From positions 766,001-830,000 of the forward strand of contig JACVTC010000032.1 in NCBI GenBank assembly GCA_016946835.1: DNA of 64,000 bases, given 5' to 3'. The DNA is from Neocallimastix lanati (nom. inval.). Lineage: Eukaryota > Neocallimastigomycota > Neocallimastigomycetes > Neocallimastigales > Neocallimastigaceae. This document shows, piece after piece, positions 56,940-64,000 of this stretch. The notes under the pieces were generated by a model that was not told where the DNA came from, made no database searches, and saw only the letters and a list, made by a program, of their open reading frames with translations. The position numbers and the translations under genes are program-made. Every line of letters begins with the position of its first letter. Positions within the stretch are counted from its first letter, which is position 1.

Positions 56940-59900
56940 TTAATTTTTAATTTGTGGTGGTGAAAATTGCATTTGTGCTTGAATAATAACTGGTGGTGGT
57001 TTAATAATTTCTATTGTAGCTAAGCGTTGTTTACCATCTTCATTTCTAGAATAAATAAGGTTTTGAGAATCATCATGAAGAAGAAGACGTATACTATTTC
57101 CAGCAATAATTTGTTTTGGTTCTTTGGTATCAAATTCACTCCAAATAGCTATATATTCTGAATTAATAACATATATATGTGGTGATCTATAGGCAAATCC
57201 TTTTGGTGTAGTATTCCATTTAAAGAAAATATTTGGACGTGAACGATTACCATTTTTATCAATGAAGAAACCAATTTTATTATAGCAAAGCAAAAAGTCA
57301 TTTTGTTGTGTCTTAAACATATTCATTGGTGAATATTCTGATTTAAGTAAATTCTTAAAAACGACATCATTTGGATTCAATAAACTTTGGGTGGTAAGAT
57401 TTTTAATACTAACAACTTCGAAACTTTTAATACAAGCAACACAAAGACTACGACGTAAGAAACGAATATTAACACCTTCAGATGGAATATAGAATTGTTT
57501 AAAACTTGTAACAACATCACCAGTAAGGTAAAGTTTTTGATAAGTTTTTCTATAATTTGGATTTAGAAGTAATTTTTTAGGTTCAAACATTTTAACTACT
57601 GTTTTATTTGTAGAAGCTTTAGCACAACATAATAAGAATTTATCATCACAAAAACCGGTGGCAATAAAACTAACATTTGAACTAATCTTTTTATTATGTT
57701 TAACATAATTTGGATTAGTGTAAACACCTTTAAGTAATAAATTAATACTAAAGGCATATGTTTCACGATCTTGAAAAATAAATAATTATAATAAAATTAA
57801 ATAATTATATTAATAAAATAATTTATATAACATAATAATATATATATATAATATCAGTAAAAATAATGTTTTTATAAATAGTAAAATTAATAATTATATT
57901 TATTAAATATATATATTTAATATCAATAAAAAATTATTTTTATTGATTATTATTCAATATATTTAAAATTAATAAAATAATTATTTAAAAATTTATATTT
58001 ATAATATTTTTTTAAAATTAAAATAAAAAAATATTTATATATTCATATACTTACTAGCTAAAATAAATATTATATCAAATTGTTCCATAGTTTCAACTTG
58101 AGTAATTTTTGATAATTGTAATAAAGGTTTCATCATAGTATTATTAATTAAAACATAGAGACCTATATCATTAGCTAACAAAAGAGCTCCATTTCTCAAA
58201 CGATGAATAGTTTGAACAGGAGAATCCAATTTTTTATGTGAAAAGAATATTATTTCTTTAGCAATTGGTTTTGGTAATAATTCTTGTTGTTTTTGAATAG
58301 CTTCCACCCATGCCTTTTGTTCAGAAAGAATTGGAGTGAAGAAATTATAAGTTGCAACACCTAAATGTTTAAGTGTAAAAATATAACCCATTGATCCATA
58401 ATCATTATTTTTACCATGATTATTTACAACTAATTTTTTACTACCAGAATGGGAATCACTATGAGGTTTTATAGACCTCTTTTCCTCTGAATGACTAATC
58501 GTTAAGAGTGAAATTGGAATAGGTTTTCCATATATATGATAATTATTATTTCTTTCATACGTAATAACTGCTACATTATCTAGAAGAAGAAGTGTAACCT
58601 CAAGATAAGGTTCATTTACAATATTATGAACAATAAGTGAAAGTTTACCTTCACGAATATATTCACGTTTAGGATCATCAAAATGAATAGCAGATATATC
58701 ATTTTTCTTTTCAAATCTCAATAATTCAGACCACTGATCCATCTTTAAACGATTTGCTTCTTTACCTGCTACTTGATTAACTTCCTTTAAAATATTTTCA
58801 ATTGTATTATTAGCTTCCTTTAATAAAATTTGATCACGATGATTCTTTGAAGTGTTCTTAAGAATATCACGTATAAGAATTGGGTAACGACCTAATCTAG
58901 TAGTTGGTCTAGCTAAGAAACTTTCAATTGGTAATCTTCTAAATTGTGGCATATTTTGGCATTCCTTTAAGAAAGCTGTTAACTGAGGATTCTTATTTTT
59001 TTGTACTTGCAATATTTGTTTAGCTGATGGTTGACTTTCACCATATTTAATATAACATCTGAAATTAACAACATGCTCTTTGACGACATCACCCATAGAT
59101 TCTAAAACAGGTTTTCTTTTTTGAATTTTACGAAGACCTTCATAAAAGTCATTATTTACCTGAGAAATTTCTTCAATATTACCAAAGACATTGTCTACAA
59201 AAAGATCATCAACTCCCGGAACTTTACCATGTCTCAATGGATTAATCATATATTTAATTACTGATTGTAAATCGCTTACATATTCTTTTTCTGTACGTAT
59301 AAATTCATACATAATTTCTTGACGTTTAATAGCATCACGAGACATTTTACTAACATAAGATTTACCAAGCGATGATGACCATGTGGTTTGTAATCCAATA
59401 GTCATTGCCATATTAGCAAATCTCCCTGCAGTTTCCTTTGCAGTAATTGTTTCCATAATTTTTCTTCTTGGACAAGAATAAGAATAACATGGTGAATCAT
59501 CAGTACATGTTGGTGAATAACATTGTGCAATATTAACAAGAACACCACATGGATCGTTTTCTTCAAATTCTTTATTACCTTTTCTTTCAGTTAATTTTCT
59601 CATCAAACTTTTTCTATCATTTGGACTTAATCTTTCAGTTTCCTTTCTTTCCAGAATAGCAATTGGTTTAGCCAAATCTTCAAATTGATAATAATGATAA
59701 TGACTATCTAATAATTTATGAAGATAGGTAACATCATGAAACATACCTTGTTCTTCTAAAGCTTGACCAGTAGTTTGTGCCACTTTTCTATCTTCAGTAC
59801 CAAGAATATCAGCAAGCGCAGAAACAGCATCATAACCTGAGAAACTCTGTAAATATTCAATTGAATCTTTAACATGTTTAACTAACTTTATTCTTTTTCT

Positions 59901-62799
59901 GAAGTTAGCAGAAATTTCAGACATATTAGCTGAATGATAAACTAATGGGAATTTTTCCCTAATATCACCAGAATGATAAACGAAATCATCCTCAAATTTT
60001 TCTTCCTTAATGGATTCTTCTGTAAGGGACCTAACTGATTTAGCCGTTTTTTCTGTACTTGATTTAGATATCGGTTCTGATCTTATATTATCCTCAATTG
60101 GTGATTGTTCATTGTTATAAGTATTATTTATATTAGTTTGTACAGATTTCGGAGTATCTGAAAGTGTATTTGAATTAGAAGTCATTATTCTTCTATTTCC
60201 TTGTTGTGATTGTTGTGTTCTTGGTGGTGGAGGGGGTGCTATTTCTAAACTTTGACGTCTTTTAGGATTTGATAACAAAGATTGATCAGCATTGCTACTT
60301 CTGTAATGACGCCTTGGCGGAACTGCTGGAGCTGCACCAGGAGTAATAGTTGGAGAATTAGATGGTCCATAACTTTCATTTTTTTGATTACTATTATTAT
60401 TCTTTTCATAATAACGTGGCGGTCTTTTCGGAGGAACTGCTGATACACCTGGATCTAAACTTGGAGAAGGTGATACCAAGCTTTCTGTTCTATTTGAATG
60501 ATTATCAGTATATGAACTATATGATTTATCATCTCCATAATAAACTAGATAAAAATATATATAATTAAAATAAAATTAAATCAAAATTATATATATATTA
60601 TTTAAAAAAAATTATATATTTTATATGTATGATAATTATGATTTATTAATAAATAATTTTTATATATATTTGATTGACAATTTTATTATTTTTGAATTTT
60701 AAATGGATTAATAATAAATATATTAAAGTATTATAATAATAAATAATATATATTATATATATAATAAAATTAATAATATATTATTATAACAAATGAATAT
60801 ATTTTTAACAATTTCTAATCTTATTTATTACATATTATATTATTTTACCTGATTCATTATTTGAATGAACAGAACTACGATAGGAGGGATATTCTTCATA
60901 TTCTTGCATTGAAGTATGAGGTGATGGATTATTTTCATCATCCTTATAGTCTCCATTCAAATGTGTAAAAACATCCGTTAACTGAACACTATCATTAGTT
61001 ATAATAGAATCATTACGTTCAAATTTGTGTTGTTGTTGAATTCTTTCAATTGGATTAATAGGAGTTCTTTCTTGATTATCTTTTAAATCATTCTCATCTA
61101 CTTGTTTAAATAAATCTTTTATTTCATCACTTAAAACGTTTAATAATTCTTGATTCGAACGATCAATCTCTTCTGAGAGTTTTCCTTTATCACCTTTTAC
61201 TGGAGATAATCCGTCACCTTTAATAATACTAATATCACTATCACCATTCTTTAACTTTTTATCAATTTCATAAAAATCGATATCTTCAAAATTAAATGTA
61301 TTACTATCATCAATATTTTTCAAATTCAAACTAAGACGTTGTAATTCTTTTGCTTCATTCGGATCAAGATTTTTGTAAGTTTGTTCCGTATTAGCAGCTA
61401 AAGTTTTTTCATCAAGAATTACAGTACTAGTATCTTGAAGAAGTTTAGATAAATCCTCTGCTTCAATACTAACACGTTTTTCATTCTTAGATTTAGCTTC
61501 TTCAATATCATCATCAGAACTATCATATCCATTATATTCATTATTTTCTTTAATTTCACTATAATTATTAGTTGATTTTGAAATACCGCTAAGTTGAGAT
61601 ATACTACTAACTTGGGAAGCCATTGATTGACGAATTCCATTATTATCTTTTACCATCAAACTAGAATGATGATCTTGATTAAATCCATCTTCATTATCAT
61701 TATATTCCATATTAGGGACTGTAATTGTTGATGAATAAGAATAGTTTCGACGATGATTAGATGATCTATAAAGACCATAATCTTCATTAAGGGATGGACT
61801 ATTATTTTCATATCTTGGACTTGAACTACCAATACTTGAACCTTGATTACTATTGCCTAATTGGTTAACTTGTGAAGACATAGAAGTATTACGTCCCCTT
61901 TGATACTGACGTGGTGGAGTACTTATTTCACTTAGACTTGGGCTATATGACGCAACAGAATAACGATAAATTGGTGATGAATTACCATCAGATTTTGATA
62001 ATATTGAACGACGTTGAGGTGGAATTGGAGATGTTCTACCATTCAATTGAGGAGATAATGAAGGTGAAGATCCTCCACTTAATCTCACAGGAGAAACTTT
62101 ATGATTTGAAGGTAGAACAACTTGACGTCTTGGAGGTGGTGGTGGATCATTTGGTTGAACATTAGTTGGTATATATTTTCTTGGAGGATTTGGTAAACTT
62201 GTTTCTGATGATATATAAATTTCTGGGGATCTTTGTTCTTGACTGTAAGAACTATTTTGAAGATAATAATTACCATGATTCTGTTGTTGTCCATAGGTTT
62301 GTTGGTTTGATACTGAATTATTAACAGGATAAGCCGGTGAACCTAATGATGATGAATAATTTATCTTTGGAGGTGGAGGCGGTCCTCTTATTGAACTATT
62401 TGGACTAGATTGAATGGATGGACTATATTTCGTATAACCTTGTACATTATTAGAACTATAGTTGATTTGAGAATATGGATAGTTATTTACTGATTGTTGA
62501 GGTGAATATTGATTTACGGGTTGTGGATAACTATTCATAGGTTGTGGAGAGGGTGGTATAATTCCACTTGAGGATGAATTCATACGTTGATGACGAGTAT
62601 TATTTGGAAACTGTAAATGATTGTTATTATAATCTACTTGGTTTTGATAGCCAGAATTATAATATACATTATTATTACTTGGGTAATTAGGGCTTTGATT
62701 TCCATAATACTGCTTATTATAACTATCAATATTTGGAGTATTTAAAGGTGGTGGTGCTCTTCTTCCACCTCTTGGTGGTACTGGTGGTGCTTGTTGCAT
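56940..62799 (-). CDS. Rho1 guanine nucleotide exchange factor (Rom1/2-like), DEP-DH-PH-CNH
   Basis: Activates Rho1 by GDP/GTP exchange at the plasma membrane, in the cell-wall-integrity pathway. Exons: 62799-60849, 60544-58055 and 57769-56940; introns 60545-60848 (GTAAAA...CTAG) and 57770-58054 (GTAAGT...CAAG), both phase 1; 1756 aa. The first ~850 residues are disordered, rich in Pro/Ser/Asn, with PPPP and PPxPPR stretches that could bind SH3 domains. Then a DEP-like domain (~870-940, SFSGYDAVSALADIL), a Cys-rich stretch (~983-1011, CYSPTC...CYSYSC), the DH domain (~1057-1247, RTEKEYVSDL and RPTTRLGRYPILI), a PH domain (~1277-1417) and a CNH domain (~1420-1740) split by intron 2. The order matches fungal Rom2. 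Neither internal exon has its own start; the first ATG at 62799 is used. Confidence 0.93.
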
Positions 62800-63825
62800 T
62801 GTTATAAAGAGTTTTATTTATTCTTATTAAAAATATTAAATATTATTTTTGTAATTATTTTTTTATTATCAATTTTTGAATTTTTATTCTTTGGATATAA
62901 AATTTTAAATTTAATGGTTTATGTTTATTCTTATTTTTTCCTAATTAATTTATTTTAAATTATTTATTTTTTAATAATAACAAAATTTCATATTATTTAT
63001 AATTTAATAACAAAATTAATATAGAAAAATATTTGTGAGAATTTTGCCTACATTAATTTATATTTTATAAAAAAAAAAATAAAATAGAAATAATTTTTAA
63101 AATACGAAAATTATAATTTTAAATAAATTTTGAAAAAAAAAGCAATTATTTTTTTTCAATTATAGAGTATATAAAATGAATTCTATTTGCTAAATTTTAT
63201 ATATTTCACGTTTTAAATTTACTAACATTAATCTTATTTTTAAAATAAAAAAATTTAATGATAAATGTATAACAAAAAATACATATTTAGTTAACATTTA
63301 TTATAATTATTTATTTATTCCATTCAAAAACACAAAGGCAAATTCTAAATATTACAATAATTGTTGAAAAATCAAATTTATTTTTATATATTGATTTATA
63401 ATTCTCCCTGAAAATATAATTTTTCAATTTCTTTCTTATTTTTTACTTCGTTTTTTTTTCTTTTTTAACTTTATAGGAAAAATATAAAATATAATATATT
63501 TATCCAAAATTTATAATGAATAAAATTAAAATTATAAATAAATATTGTTTTTATTTTACCTGTATTTATTATTTTTTTATTTTTTTATACTTATATATTG
63601 ATATTAAATATTTATTTTTTGATTAATAAATATTTATATTAATAAAAAAAAAATTATTAAAAATTATATTTTATTTATTTATTATTTTCATTAATATATC
63701 ATTATATAATTATTCAAGAAAGTTAATCTTTAATATTTGAATATAATATTCAAAGATTATCTGTTCTTGAAATTTATTTATTTGTTTTTCTTTCTTCCTT
63801 TTTCTAATGAAAAACTCTATACTAT

Positions 63826-63866
<41 letters not shown>

Positions 63867-64000
63867 TTTTTCACTCTTTAATTTATTACTATTATTTATT
63901 TTGGTAATAATAATTATAAATAATTAATTTTATTTAAATTATAAAAAATGATTATAATTATATAAAAGAAAAAAAAATAGGATAAAACTGTGAAAATAAA
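62800..64000. other. Upstream flank of the Rho GEF gene
   Basis: AT-rich with no gene seen; probably the promoter and leader of the GEF, plus unassigned sequence to the window edge. A hairpin next to a long T run lies at 63810-63864. Confidence 0.6.
63810..63864 (+). repeat. Hairpin followed by a long T run
   Basis: AAAAACTCTAT (63810-63820) and ATAGAGTTTTT (63824-63834) are perfect reverse complements with a 3-nt loop, running into about 35 T. It resembles a terminator in form, but no transcription unit is seen upstream on this strand, so the role is unknown. Confidence 0.6.

Noticed and set aside
56940-57590. Independent protein starting at 57590
   Set aside because: The frame continues upstream to an acceptor at 57770 and completes the CNH domain begun in the previous exon.
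60477-60544. Separate gene start for the GEF at 60479
   Set aside because: That codon is TTG. The frame continues upstream to a splice acceptor at 60545, and phase matches the donor at 60848, so the Pro-rich frame at 60849-62799 is exon 1 of the same gene.
1-64000. tRNA, rRNA, CRISPR arrays, bacterial operons
   Set aside because: No cloverleaf, rRNA core, regular spacer-repeat array or prokaryotic gene packing was seen by eye. A short tRNA gene could be missed without a covariance-model search.

Overview
The window looks like nuclear DNA of an anaerobic gut fungus (Neocallimastigomycota, of the Piromyces/Neocallimastix/Anaeromyces kind). The basis is extreme A+T content with very long homopolymer and (TTA)n tracts, short GT-AG introns with GTAAGT/GTAAAT donors, and two CotH-kinase proteins ending in paired fungal dockerins (CBM10-type CxxxxGYPCC...WGxxxxxWCG), which are characteristic of fungal cellulosomes. 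This is inferred from content; no ribosomal or other marker gene is present.

Layout. 1.8-2.9 kb: spliced GPI-type chitin/polysaccharide deacetylase. 3.9-14.9 kb: a graveyard of non-LTR retrotransposons (LINEs) around one apparently full-length, intact element (4131-9363) with target-site duplications, nested in an older LINE copy. 15.8-18.0 and 24.8-26.9 kb: two paralogous secreted CotH-dockerin genes (minus strand), separated by AT-rich DNA and minus-strand LINE 3' ends. 27-34 kb: AT desert, a decayed Ty1/copia fragment, the 5' half of a decayed LINE, and another LINE 3' end. 34.4-34.8 kb: small four-TM protein. 37.8-39.3 kb: spliced seven-TM receptor-like gene. 44.7-48.9 kb: large inverted duplication carrying two nearly identical, divergent genes for a truncated NodB-like, GPI-type surface protein. 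49.3-51.5 kb: a 5'-truncated LINE with target-site duplication and a decayed copia RNase H end followed by a 39-bp tandem repeat. 53.5-55.0 kb: chitin deacetylase with three chitin-binding (CBM18) modules. 56.9-62.8 kb: Rho1-type GEF (DEP-DH-PH-CNH) of the cell-wall-integrity pathway, three exons, minus strand.

Function. The host genes lean towards cell wall and surface: two deacetylases, a duplicated truncated deacetylase-like GPI protein, two dockerin-bearing secreted kinase-fold proteins and a Rho1 GEF. Nothing suggests an operon or metabolic cluster. About half of the window is gene-free AT-rich sequence, and most of the remaining non-genic signal is LINE debris from at least three families that can be told apart by their 3' ends. 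Exon joins were worked out by hand from splice signals, reading phase and paralogue comparison; no transcript evidence was available.
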